Positions 21,201-36,200 of a stretch of DNA of 64,000 nucleotides are shown piece by piece; positions within the stretch are counted from its first letter, which is position 1, and each line of letters begins with the position of its first letter. The notes below the pieces were generated by a model. That model made no database searches and had not been told where the DNA came from. It was given only the letters and a program-made list of their open reading frames with translations. The position numbers and the translations under genes are program-made. Origin of the DNA: Nematostella vectensis. Lineage: Eukaryota; Cnidaria; Anthozoa; Actiniaria; Edwardsiidae. Location: NCBI RefSeq assembly GCF_932526225.1, contig NC_064042.1, positions 15,614,251-15,678,250 of the forward strand. Reading direction: 5' to 3'.

Positions 21201-24200
21201 GATGACATTTGGAGAGCCACGTTCACATTGATAACATTTGAAGAGCCACGTTCAGATTGATAACATTTGGAGAGCCACGTTCAGACTGATACCATCTGGA
21301 GAGCCACGTTCAGATTGATAACATTTGGAGAGCCACGTTCAGATTGATAACATTTGGAGAGCCACGTGCAGATTGATAACATTTGGAGAGCCACGTTCAG
21401 ACTGATAACATTTGGAGAGCCACGTTCAGATTGATAACATTTGGAGAGCCACGTGCAGATTAATAACATTTGGAGAGCCACGTGCAGATTAATAACATTT
21501 GGAGAGCCACGTGCAGATCAATAACATTTGGAGAGCCACGTGCAGATTAATAACATTTGGAGAGCCACGTGCAGATTGATAACATTTGGAGAGCCACGTG
21601 CAGATTGATAACATTTGGAGAGCCACGTGCAGATTGATAACATTTGAAGAGCCACGTGCAGATTGATAACATTTGGAGAGCCACGTTCAGATTAATAACA
21701 TTTGGAGAGCCACGTGCAGATTGATAACATTTGAAGAGCCACGTTCAGATTGATAACATTTGGAGAGCCACGTGCGGATTGATAACATTTGGAGAGCCAC
21801 GTGCAGATTGATAACATTTGGAGAGCCACGTGCAGATTGATAACATTTGGAGAGCCACGTTTAGATTGATAACATTTGGGGAGCCACGTGCAGATTGATG
21901 ACATTTGAAGAGCCACGTGCAGATTGATAACATTTGGAGAGCCACGTGCAGATTGATAACATTTGGAGAGCCACGTTCAGATTGATAACATTTGGGGAAC
22001 CACGTGCAGATTGATAATATTTGAAGAGCCACGTGCAGATTGATAACATTTGAAGAGCCACGTTCAGATTGATAACATATGAAGAGACACGTGCAGATTG
22101 ATAACATTTGGAGAGCCACGTGCAGATTAATAACATTTGGAGAGCCACGTTCAGATTGATAACATATGAAGAGACACGTGCAGATTGATAACATTTGGAG
22201 AGCCACGTGCAGATTAATAACATTTGGGGAGCCACGTGCAGATTGATAACATTTGAAGAGCCACGTGCAGATTGATAACATTTGAAGAGCCACGTTCAGA
22301 TTGATAACATATGAAGAGCCACGTGCAGATTGATAACATTTGGAGAGCCACGTTCAGATTGATGACATTTGGATAGCCACGTGCAGATTTATAACATTTG
22401 AAGAGCCACGTGCAGATTGATAACATTTGGAGAACCACGTGCAGATTGATAACATTTGGAGAACCACGTGCAGATTGATAACATTTGAAGAGCCACGTTC
22501 AGATTAATAACATTTGGAGAGCCCATTCAGATTAATAACATTTGGAGAGCCACGTTCAGATTAATAACATTTGGAGAGCCACGTGCAGATTGATAACATT
22601 TGAAGAGCCACGTTCAGACTGATAACATTTGGAGAGCCACGTGCAGATTAATAACATTTGGAGAGCCACGTGCAGATCAATAACATTTGGAGAGCCACGT
22701 GCAGATTAATAACATTTGGAGAGCCACGTGCAGATTGATAACATTTGGAGAGCCACGTGCAGATTGATAACATTTGGAGAGCCACGTGCAGATTGATAAC
22801 ATTTGAAGAGCCACGTGCAGATTGATAACATTTGGAGAGCCACGTTCAGATTAATAACATTTGGAGAGCCACGTGCAGATTGATAACATTTGAAGAGCCA
22901 CGTTCAGATTGATAACATTTGGAGAGCCACGTGCGGATTGATAACATTTGGAGAGCCACGTGCAGATTGATAACATTTGGAGAGCCACGTGCAGATTGAT
23001 AACATTTGGAGAGCCACGTTTAGATTGATAACATTTGGGGAGCCACGTGCAGATTGATGACATTTGAAGAGCCACGTGCAGATTGATAACATTTGGAGAG
23101 CCACGTGCAGATTGATAACATTTGGAGAGCCACGTTCAGATTGATAACATTTGGGGAACCACGTGCAGATTGATAATATTTGAAGAGCCACGTGCAGATT
23201 GATAACATTTGAAGAGCCACGTTCAGATTGATAACATATGAAGAGACACGTGCAGATTGATAACATTTGGAGAGCCACGTGCAGATTAATAACATTTGGA
23301 GAGCCACGTTCAGATTGATAACATATGAAGAGACACGTGCAGATTGATAACATTTGGAGAGCCACGTGCAGATTAATAACATTTGGGGAGCCACGTGCAG
23401 ATTGATAACATTTGAAGAGCCACGTGCAGATTGATAACATTTGAAGAGCCACGTTCAGATTGATAACATATGAAGAGCCACGTGCAGATTGATAACATTT
23501 GGAGAGCCACGTTCAGATTGATGACATTTGGATAGCCACGTGCAGATTTATAACATTTGAAGAGCCACGTGCAGATTGATAACATTTGGAGAACCACGTG
23601 CAGATTGATAACATTTGGAGAACCACGTGCAGATTGATAACATTTGAAGAGCCACGTTCAGATTAATAACATTTGGAGAGCCCATTCAGATTAATAACAT
23701 TTGGAGAGCCACGTTCAGATTAATAACATTTGGAGAGCCACGTGCAGATTGATAACATTTGAAGAGCCACGTTCAGACTGATAACATCTGAAGAGCCACG
23801 TTCAGATTGATAACATTTGGAGAGCCACGTGCAGATTAATAACATTTGGAGAGCCACGTGCAGATTGATAACATTTGAAGAGCCACGTTCAGATTGATAA
23901 CATTTGGAGAGCCACGTGCGGATTGATAACATTTGGAGAGCCACGTGCAGATTGATAACATTTGGAGAGCCACGTGCAGATTGATAACATTTGGAGAGCC
24001 ACGTTTAGATTGATAACATTTGGAGAGCCACGTGCAGATTGATAACATTTGGAGAGCCACGTGCAGATTGATAACATTTGGAGAGCCACGTGCAGATTGA
24101 TAACATTTGGAGAGCCACGTTCAGATTGATAACATTTGGAGAGCCACGTGCAGATTGATAACATTTGGAGAGCCACGTGCAGATTGATAACATTTGGAGA

Positions 24201-27200
24201 GCCAGGTTCAGATTCATAACATTTGGAGAGCCACGTGCAGATTGATAACATTTGGAGAGCCACGTGCAGATTGATAACATTTGGAGAGCCACGTTCAGAT
24301 TGATAACATTTGGAGAGCCACGTTCACATTGATAACATTTGAAGAGCCACGTTCAGATTGATAACATTTGGAGAGCCACGTTCAGACTGATAACATCTGG
24401 AGAGCCACGTTCAGATTGATAACATTTGGAGAGCCACGTTCAGATTGATAACATTTGGAGAGCCACGTGCAGATTGATAACATTTGGAGAGCCACGTTCA
24501 GACTGATAACATTTGGAGAGCCACGTTCAGATTGATAACATTTGGAGAGCCACGTGCAGATTAATAACATTTGGAGAGCCACGTGCAGATTAATAACATT
24601 TGGAGAGCCACGTGCAGATCAATAACATTTGGAGAGCCACGTGCAGATTAATAACATTTGGAGAGCCACGTGCAGATTGATAACATTTGGAGAGCCACGT
24701 GCAGATTGATAACATTTGGAGAGCCACGTGCAGATTGATAACATTTGAAGAGCCACGTGCAGATTGATAACATTTGGAGAGCCACGTTCAGATTGATAAC
24801 ATTTGGAGAGCCACGTGCAGATTGATAACATTTTAAGAGCCACGTTCAGATTGATAACATTTGGAGAGCCACGTGCGGATTGATAACATTTGGAGAGCCA
24901 CGTGCAGATTGATAACATTTGGAGAGCCACGTGCAGATTGATAACATTTGGAGAGCCACGTTTAGATTGATAACATTTGGGGAGCCACGTGCAGATTGAT
25001 GACATTTGAAGAGCCACGTGCAGATTGATAACATTTGAAGAGCCACGTTCAGATTGATTACATATGAAGAGACACGTGCAGATTGATAACATTTGGAGAG
25101 CCACGTGCAGATTAATAACATTTGGAGAGCCACGTGCAGATTGATAACATTTGGAGAGCCACGTGCAGATTTATAACATTTGGAGAGCCAGGTTCAGATT
25201 CATAACATTTGGAGAGCCACGTGCAGATTGATAACATTTGGAGAGCCACGTGCAGATTGATAACATTTGGAGAGCCACGTTCAGATTGATAACATTTGGA
25301 GAGCCACGTGCAGATTTATACCATTTTGAGAGCCACGTTCAGATTGATAACATTTGGAGAGCCACGTGCAGATTGATAACATTTGGAGAACAACGTGCAG
25401 ATTGATAACATTTGGAGAACCACGTGCAGATTGATAACATTTGAAGAGCCACGTGCAGATTGATAACATTTGAAGAGCCACGTGCAGATTGATAACATTT
25501 GGAGAGCCACGTTCAGATTGATGACATTTGGAGAGCCACGTGCAGATTGATAACATTTGAAGAGCCACGTGCAGATTGATAACATTTGGAGAACCACGTG
25601 CAGATTGATAACATTTGGAGAACCACGTGCAGATTGATAACATTTGGAGAACCACGTGCAGATTGATAACATTTGAAGAGCCACGTTCAGATTTATAACA
25701 TTTGGAGAGCCTATTCAGATTAATAACATTTGGAGAGCCACGTTCAGATTGATAACATTTGGAGAGCCACGTGCAGATTGATAACATTTGAAGAGCCACG
25801 TTCAGACTGATAACATCTGAAGAGCCACGTTCAGATTGATAACATTTGGAGAGCCACGTGCAGATTAATAACATTTGGAGAGCCACGTGCAGATTGATAA
25901 CATTTGAAGAGCCACGTTCAGATTGATAACATTTGGAGAGCCACGTGCAGATTGATAACATTTGGAGAGCCACGTGCAGATTGATAACATTTGGAGAGCC
26001 ACGTTCAGATTGATAACATTTGCGGAGCCACGTGCAGATTGATAACATTTGGAGAACCACGTGCAGATTGATAACATTTGAAGAGCCACGTGCAGATTGA
26101 TAACATTTGAAGAGCCACGTTCAGATTGATAACATATGAAGAGACACGTGCGGATTGATAACATTTGGAGAGCCACGTGCAGATTAATAACATTTGGAGA
26201 GCCACGTGCAGATTGATAACATTTGGAGAGCCACGTGCAGATTGATAACATTTGGAGAGCCACGTTCAGATTGATAACATTTGGAGAGCCACGTGCAGAT
26301 TGATAACATTTGGAGAGCCACGTGCAGATTGATAACATTTGGAGAGCCACGTGCAGATTGATAACATTTGGAGAGCCACGTTCAGATTGATAACATTTGG
26401 GGAGCCCCGTGCAGATTGATAGCATTTGGAGAGCCACGTGCAGATTAATAACACTTGGAGAGCCACGTGCAGATTGATAACATTTGGAGAGCCACGTGCA
26501 GATTAATAACATTTGGAGAGACACGTGCAGATTGATAACATTTGGAGAGCCACGTGCAGATTGATAACATTTGGAGAGCCACGTTCAGATTGATGACATT
26601 TGGAGAGCCACGTTCACATTGATAACATTTGAAGAGCCACGTTCAGATTGATAACATTTGGAGAGCCACGTTCAGACTGATACCATCTGGAGAGCCACGT
26701 TCAGATTGATAACATTTGGAGAGCCACGTTCAGATTGATAACATTTGGAGAGCCACGTGCAGATTGATAACATTTGGAGAGCCACGTTCAGACTGATAAC
26801 ATTTGGAGAGCCACGTTCAGATTGATAACATTTGGAGAGCCACGTGCAGATTAATAACATTTGGAGAGCCACGTGCAGATTAATAACATTTGGAGAGCCA
26901 CGTGCAGATCAATAACATTTGGAGAGCCACGTGCAGATTAATAACATTTGGAGAGCCACGTGCAGATTGATAACATTTGGAGAGCCACGTGCAGATTGAT
27001 AACATTTGGAGAGCCACGTGCAGATTGATAACATTTGAAGAGCCACGTGCAGATTGATAACATTTGGAGAGCCACGTTCAGATTAATAACATTTGGAGAG
27101 CCACGTGCAGATTGATAACATTTGAAGAGCCACGTTCAGATTGATAACATTTGGAGAGCCACGTGCGGATTGATAACATTTGGAGAGCCACGTGCAGATT

Positions 27201-30200
27201 GATAACATTTGGAGAGCCACGTGCAGATTGATAACATTTGGAGAGCCACGTTTAGATTGATAACATTTGGGGAGCCACGTGCAGATTGATGACATTTGAA
27301 GAGCCACGTGCAGATTGATAACATTTGGAGAGCCACGTGCAGATTGATAACATTTGGAGAGCCACGTTCAGATTGATAACATTTGGGGAACCACGTGCAG
27401 ATTGATAATATTTGAAGAGCCACGTGCAGATTGATAACATTTGAAGAGCCACGTTCAGATTGATAACATATGAAGAGACACGTGCAGATTGATAACATTT
27501 GGAGAGCCACGTGCAGATTAATAACATTTGGAGAGCCACGTTCAGATTGATAACATATGAAGAGACACGTGCAGATTGATAACATTTGGAGAGCCACGTG
27601 CAGATTAATAACATTTGGGGAGCCACGTGCAGATTGATAACATTTGAAGAGCCACGTGCAGATTGATAACATTTGAAGAGCCACGTTCAGATTGATAACA
27701 TATGAAGAGCCACGTGCAGATTGATAACATTTGGAGAGCCACGTTCAGATTGATGACATTTGGATAGCCACGTGCAGATTTATAACATTTGAAGAGCCAC
27801 GTGCAGATTGATAACATTTGGAGAACCACGTGCAGATTGATAACATTTGGAGAACCACGTGCAGATTGATAACATTTGGAGAACCACGTGCAGATTGATA
27901 ACATTTGAAGAGCCACGTTCAGATTAATAACATTTGGAGAGCCCATTCAGATTAATAACATTTTGAGAGCCACGTTCAGATTAATAACATTTGGAGAGCC
28001 ACGTGCAGATTGATAACATTTGAAGAGCCACGTTCAGACTGATAACATCTGAAGAGCCACGTTCAGATTGATAACATTTGGAGAGCCACGTGCAGATTAA
28101 TAACATTTGGAGAGCCACGTGCAGATTGATAACATTTGAAGAGCCACGTTCAGATTGATAACATTTGGAGAGCCACGTGCGGATTGATAACATTTGGAGA
28201 GCCACGTGCAGATTGATAACATTTGGAGAGCCACGTGCAGATTGATAACATTTGGAGAGCCACGTTTAGATTGATAACATTTGGGGAGCCACGTGCAGAT
28301 TGATGACATTTGAAGAGCCACGTGCAGATTTATAACATTTGGAGAGCCACGTTCAGATTGATAACATTTGGAGAGCCACGTGCAGATTGATAACATTTGG
28401 AGAGCCACGTGCAGATTGATAACATTTGGAGAGCCACGTTCAGATTGATAACATTTGGGGAGCCACGTGCAGATTGATAATATTTGAAGAGCCACGTGCA
28501 GATTGATAACATTTGAAGAGCCACGTTCAGATTGATAACATATGAAGAGACACGTGCAGATTGATAACATTTGGAGAGCTACGTGCAGATTAATAACATT
28601 TGGAGAGCCACGTGCAGATTGATAACATCTGGAGAGCCACGTGCAGATTGATAACATTTGGAGAGCCACGTTCAGATTGATGACATTTGGAGAGCCACGT
28701 GCAGACTGATAACATTTGGAGAGCCACGTGCAGATTGATAACATTTGGAGAGCCACGTGCAGATTAATAACATTTGGAGAGCCACGTTCAGACTAATAAC
28801 ATTTGGAGAGCCACGTTCAGATTGATGACATTAGAACAAAATACTATTGATTTTTCCAAAGATAAACTTGCATTAGACATTTTAATACCCCAATCTAGAT
28901 TTAGTCACAGTAAAAAAATGTTTTCAGAGAAGCCATCAAGAAATCCAGCGAGCTCGCAAAATCGTTAAACACACCAATAACTTATTCAGTTCTTTCACGA
29001 GTTTCATGGCCACAAAATATTCCCAGGATTAGGACTAATCTTTCCTAATACTTGACTTTCAACCATTGTCGGGCATGCGCCATACGAGTCCCGCTTCACG
29101 GGCCACATACTGCAGGCTCACAAAAAGTAGAAGTCGACCCAGTCTCTTCTTGATTGCGATATCAGTGGCCTGGATACGTAGCAGAGCATTGGGAAAGTCT
29201 GTACACGGGATAGCTCTCAGGAAACTGAAATTTGAGTCCTATTTAGAAAGCGAAAGAGTCGAGAGTAAACAGAAGCGTGACCTTGCTTTCAGTAATCTAC
29301 GCTGTAGCTCGATATACAGTATACGTAGCGATATTCGAGTTGTACTTTGACAAAAATTAAAACTTTCTCCGAAAATCTATAAGCTTCTAAGACAAAAATG
29401 CTAGAATACGCAACAGCGTAGTTAATCTTCTTTCAAACAAATTTTCACTTGGGTTGAAACCATTCTCGTCAAAGAATATAAAATATTGTGTAAGAGCGAC
29501 AAATATCAGGATTTAGGGAAACGCTACAATAAGCAAAAGCTACCGCCACATATGGGGTCCACATTGAATACTGCTAGCCCTCATGCATCTATACCCTAGG
29601 CCCCAGGCTGAACTCTAGCCATTATAAACGAGCCCACATGCATCTATACCCTCGGCCCCAGGCTGAACTCTAGCCATTATAAACGAGCCCTCATGCATCT
29701 ATACCCTCGGCCCCAGGCTGAACTCTAGCCATTATAAACGAGCCCTCATGCATCTATACCCTTGGCCCCAGGCTGAACTCTAGCCATTATAAACGAGCCC
29801 TCATGCATCTATACCCTCGGCCCCAGGCTGAACTCTAGCCATTATAAACGAGCCCTCATGCATCTATACCCTTGGCCCCAGGCTGAACTCTAGCCATTAT
29901 AAACGAGCCCACATGCATCTATACCCTCGGCCTCAGGCTGAACTCTAGCCATTATAAACGAGCCCTCATGCATCTATACCCTCGGCCCCAGGCTGCACTC
30001 TAGCCATTATAAACGAGCCCTCATGCATCTATACCCTCGGCCCCAGGCTGAACTCTAGCCATTATAAACGAGCCCTCATGCATCTATACCCTCGGCCCCA
30101 GGCTGAACTCTAGCCATACAAACGAGCCCTCGTGCGTCTAAACCCTCGGCCCCAGGCTAAACTCTAGCCATTATAAACGAGCCCTCATGCATCTATACCC

Positions 30201-33200
30201 TAGGCCCCAGGCTGAACTCTAGCCATTATAAACGAGCCCACATGCATCTATACCCTAGGCCCCAGGCTGAACTCCAGCCATTATAAACGAGCCCTCATGC
30301 ATCTATACCCTCGGCCCCAGGCTGAACTCTAGCCATTATAAACGAGCCCTCAGGCATCTATACCCTCGGCCCCAGGCTGAACTCTAGCCATTATAAACGA
30401 GCCCTCAGGTATCTATACCCTCGGCCCCAGGCTGAACTCTAGCCATTATAAACGAGCCCCCATGCATCTATACCCTCGGCCCCAGGCTGAACTTTAATCT
30501 TTGCATGAGGGTCCCAAGCGTAACTTAGCTTGAGGTTCTTTCAGTGCTGGTAGGAAGGACGTTTTAAGGATAATTACACCTGACTAACCTTCCGCTTCTT
30601 TGTTTTGTCGACCTCAGCGTACACAGGAATGTCATCTTGCGCTTTTTTCTTCTTCTTCTTCGTCTTGTCGACGACAGCATAGGTCGGACCCTCGTCCTCG
30701 GCCCCATTCCCCTCGTTAGTCGCGGCCGTACGGTGGTCTGTGATGTCGTATGGATTTATCTCTTGTTGGCTCCTACGAGAAGCGACGAGAATCTCAATAA
30801 TAATAATTCAAGTGATGGGAATTCTGATTCGCTGTAGTAAAAACTAATAAAAAAACTGACTCAAATCTCACGAGCTTAGTAATAGAAACATAACTCAATT
30901 TTAAATAAAAACTAACAAACTTTGTAATAACTACCTGTAGTGGCTTGTATTACTAAAGCAGTTTACCATAAAATGGCGTGAAAGGGTAAAGAAACCCTCC
31001 AAGAGATGTTATTATTGACGAATTGCATATCAAGTTGAGAAAAAGGGTGAGAAAACCTTGCTATTACTTACTCGTTTCGTGGAGCACCACCTGAAATAAA
31101 AAGTCTACATCAGTAACAAACTTGGATGGTATGGATAATCACAAAGCATTATCAATTAAAGAGGCGATGTCTTGGGTTTTACGTGGGCCACGTTATTCAA
31201 AAGTCAGTCATCAGTGGACAGACGAAAGCTATCAATTAAAGGGGTAATGTCTTGGTTTTTACGTGGGCCACGTTATTCAAAAGTCAGTCATCAGTGGACC
31301 GGCGAAAGCTATCAATTAGAGGGGTAATGTCTTGGGTTTTACGTGGGCCACGTTATTCAAAGTTCAGCCATTAGTGGACAGACGAAACTGCTAGCCTGAT
31401 TAATCCCACATGATCCTGTTTTGTCATCTTATTCATTCGCCTACAATGAAGATACGCTGCAACTCTTATCGTGTCAAATAAAACAGTTTTCAAGTCCCAT
31501 ATAAGATGCTGGGAAATAAAATGCTGGGATGCCAAAGCTGATCAAAGCTCTAAGGGACCGATTATTATCTAAACAGAAAAACGGGGTGAGAAATTATGCA
31601 TTTTTTTCAGGTTCCACCTACTGATAGTCATAGTTTGGACGCCTACGTATCAAGGCCAGCCCTCTGGCAAAATTAAAATTCGAAAAATATACTTCCCCCC
31701 CCCCCCCCAATTTTGACCAATAAATTATTAAGTCAGTGCTCCCCGTTTTCCCGCTCAGATCCCCCCTCCCCTCCTCTTTGAAATTACGAACGGCCCCAAT
31801 GAGACCCCTCTCAAAGTTACCTGGCTTCTGCAGTCGTTTGCGTCGGAGCACGACAAAGATAATTCCCGCCACGAGCACCACGAGGATGACCCCGCCGACC
31901 GCACCCCCTATCGCCGCCATGTTGGACCCCCCGGGGCCTGCGCCACGCTCACCCGCATCGGGTTCTGAGAAAAGCGGTCAAACTGGATTAGATAAGCAAA
32001 GATGTAAAAGTAAATGTTCATCTGTTACAGATCTAAGATTATAATGGCTATTCTATGTTTGATCATCATCAACATCATCACCGTCACCACTGTCAAAATA
32101 ATCATCACTACCACCAGCCCACCATAATCAGCATTAATCACGTACTATTTGTGCTCATCTCGTTGACCTGCACCACGCGTGCTTTGGTATAATCCCTAGC
32201 GCTCTCTCCGTACTGGTTGTACGCGGTGACCAGGAAGCTGTAAGTCCTTCCTGGCTTCATGCCCTTGAATGTGTAGCTCAGCACTGAGAGGTCTGTGATG
32301 TTAGCGGTTTCAGTCCAGTCTGTCTTCTGGCCATCAGGGAAAGTCAACATGAAGTACACGATGTAGGCCTGGATGGCGCCACCGTTCTCGTCGGGTTTGC
32401 TCCATTCCAGGGTGATTTCCTCGCTTGTCGTAGTATTGTCAACAGGTTTGAGAAACGGTTGCGAGGGGGGTCCTATGAAAAATCAAATGATACTAAGATT
32501 ATGCTAAGACGTTAAGATCTTTGATAGACGTATAGAATGTGCTTAATCCCAGTTTTGTGTAAGGCCTTTGGTTATTTGATTTGACTGACCATGCCTTATT
32601 CACGATTTCAAACAATGTGCCCAATTGCATAACCATCTATGTCTCTATTTGCCTGGATGCCTGTTAGCCTATCAATCCTTCCTGCCTTGCTTGGTCTGCC
32701 TGGTTGTTCATCGTTTATTTTGTTTGTTGCAGACCGTCCTTCCGCCCACCTGTCCGTCTGTCTTTTTAATTTAGTTTTAAAATAATATATAAGTCTTATT
32801 TTTTTGCAAAAGTTACCTTGCTTTTTAGTTCGGATAATTTCCGTCCCAGCGTCGCCATAACCAACAACGTTCCGCGCGGTCACTTTTACAGTATACTCTG
32901 TATTCTTTGTAAGATCTGAGATGACAACTTGGCCCCCAGGCACCCCCTCACGGGGCGGTTTTGCAGGATCCACTTCCACCTTGTAGTCGATGACAGGGCT
33001 GCCGCCATCAGATGAAGGAGGGGCCCAGTTGACTTTGATGGATGACGCCTCGATATTTGACACCGTGATGATGGGAGGGCCTGGAGCGACTGCAAGTAAA
33101 AATTACTTTAACATTGAACTACGTATCACGCACAAAAATAGAAGACTTAAGTTACAAGCAGGGGATACACAAGGGAATAGCCAAGTCTTGGTTTACTTAC

Positions 33201-36200
33201 ACAATTGAGTGACGTAGATCAGGCGTTCCACGGACCCCAACAAGTTAGACGCCCGGCACTTGTACTGTCCATAGTCCCCTGCGTATTGAGTTGTTGTAAC
33301 TTGGAGCTGGCTGCCTCCGGAGATGGGGCTTACTCCAGCTGTGATTGGCTTACCGCCAGACTTGTACCACGTGATCTGAGGTGATGGTACACCTCTGGCA
33401 TTGCACTGCAGGCTCAGGTTTTTTCCACCCCAAGACGACGTGTTGGTAGTCGAAAACACCATCTCTGGTTTATCTGAATTAAAATACTGCTGTTACTACT
33501 TTACTTTTAGATGGGAATATTCTTTAAGTCTCTATAGTTTACATGATGCAAATTTTCAATGAAGAAGAAACATAGGCAAAGCATTTGTCATTTCTTCACA
33601 CAACAAAACCGACATTAAAATAAATAAAGAACAAAAAATTATTAATATTAAAACAGTTACTCATAAACTTATTATTGCTTTATTTAGAAAGCGAATGCTA
33701 CTGGACTACTTATTTTCTTATTCGACTTTAAGCGATCCATTAGCAGAGTTGTTTGTTAAACTGATATTAGATTGAAAAAGCTATTTGTCTTTGATATTCA
33801 TAGGTATTGAAGGAATCAATAACAGAGCTAGTGAGAGAATTTTCTCATGCTTTTAAAATAACTTATTACTTGTTCATTAGTTTACAATATTAAACGAACA
33901 ATTCAAGTTTGCAATCAGTGATTATGTATAAAAATTGACAGAAATAATATTAGCCTGCTGGTTCAGAAGAATGCATGCAGGCGTATTATTGGCTTAGAAA
34001 ATATGCACATGCGTCCTATTGTTGTCACACCCTCTTTGTGCCACACCCTGTTGGTAGGCTATCCACTTACAGTTGACGGTGACTTGTACCGTGGTTGTGT
34101 CACTCCCCATCTCATTAGTAGCTGTGCACATGTACGTCCCTGCCTCTGACCTGGTCATATTGTTTCTGTTATACACACTGGTCAGTGACACCACTACTCC
34201 ATCTCTAGACCACTTGTAGGTCGGCGCGGGGTAGCCGTCAGACTTACATGTCAGTTTAAGTAAGCCTGTGGTCTCGTTGACGGTTTGATCAGGAGGCTTG
34301 GGAAAAATGGATGGCTTGTCTGAAAATAAAAACCACAAGAGTTTCTTAGTTTATAGCTATATTTATCAAGGGAGAAAATGATGAAGCACTGTACAAGTTG
34401 CCCCTCCATATTAGTAGTGAAACTAATTGCTAAAGCCATAAATGACCAAAAAGGAAGTGAGGTACACTTAATGATTTATAAATGCTAAGGCAAGAATTTG
34501 AACAAAATGGAATTATTTAGAACAATTATCTTATTAAAAAGTTGAGAATCTAAACATGCTGAAGTCTGTGGGTAGGGTTGTGTATTTGTTAAAATCATCA
34601 TTTTGTCAAGGATGCAGAAATAAAACCGAGCGTTGTGGATAACATAATAAAACCAACTTACATACAATTTGATTATTGGCTTTACACCAAAACATGAATT
34701 TGAATCTTGACAATTACCCTATATCATCAATGACATATAGAGCACTTACATTTGACATCATAGAGCCCTTACATTTGACATCATAGAGCACTCACATTTG
34801 ACACCATAGAGCACTTACATCAGACATCATAGAGCACTTACATTTGACATCATAGAGCACTTACATTTGACATCATAGAGCACCTACATTTGACATCATA
34901 GAGCACTTACATTTGACATCATAGAGCACTTACATTTGACATCATAGAGCACTTACATTTGACATCATAGAGCACTTACATTTGACATCATAGAGCACTT
35001 ACATTTGACATCTTAGAGCACTTACATTTGACATCATAGAGCACTTACATTTGACATCATAGAGCACTTACATTTGACATCATAGAGCACTTACATTTGA
35101 CATCATAGAGCACTTACATTTGACATCATAGAGCACTTACATTTGACATCATAGAGCACTTACATTTGACATTATAGAGCACTTACATTTGACATCATAG
35201 AGCACTTACATTTGACATCATAGAGCACTTACATTTGACATCATAGAGCACTTACATTTGACATCATAGAGCACTTACATTTGACATCATAGAGCACTTA
35301 CATTTGACATCATAGAGCACTTACATTTGACATCATAGAGCTCTTACATTTGGCATCATAGAGCACTTACATTTGACATCATAGAGCACTTACATTTGAC
35401 ATCATAGAGCATACATTTGGCATCATAGAGCACTTACATTTGACATCATAGAGCACTTACATTTGACATCATAGAGCACTTACATTTGACATCATAGAGC
35501 ACTTACATTTGACATCATAGAGCACTTACATTTGACATCATAGAGCACTTACATTTGACATCATAGAGCACTTACATTTGACATCATAGAGTACTTACAT
35601 TTGACATCATAGAGCACTTACATTTGACATCATAGAGCACTTACATTTGACATCATAGAGCACTTACATTTGACATCATAGAGCACTTACATTTGACATC
35701 ATAGAGCACTTACATTTGGCATCATAGAGCACTTACATTTGACCATGACATAAGTGGATTCTGTTCTTGTCTGTGTGTTTCCAGTGACGGTGTTTACTGC
35801 AGTACAGACATATTGTCCAGTGTCTGCCTTTGTGGCACCAGCTTTAGTAAAGACGTTACCACCGGTGCTATGTCCAGATCCTGCCTTTGACCAGGAAACA
35901 CTTGGTGTCGGGTTACCAGCCACTGCGCATGTCAGGGTGATGGTCTCCCCAGCTCTCACTGTGGTGTTCTGTATTGGAGTAATCTTTGGTGGATCTGGAA
36001 AATCAAACAAAGTATATCCCCATTTCCAATCAGAGTTACAAGGGTCAGGGCCAGCCTTAAAATGAAATCAAAAATTTGTTAATTGAATGCTTTTCATACC
36101 TGACTATCTTAAAAAATCGTCAGCAAGAAAAAATCTTCACAACTTGAGTTGTAGCTGGTCCGAGATAGCCAAAGAATTCCTTCTCGAAAACCACGAAAGA

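Noticed and set aside
15744-28756. Dozens of minus-strand frames with a 29-residue period
   Set aside because: The 29-bp unit has no stop in any minus frame, so such frames arise automatically. No start context, splice logic or domain supports them.
34732-35743. CRISPR array
   Set aside because: Units are contiguous without unique spacers and the DNA is eukaryotic.
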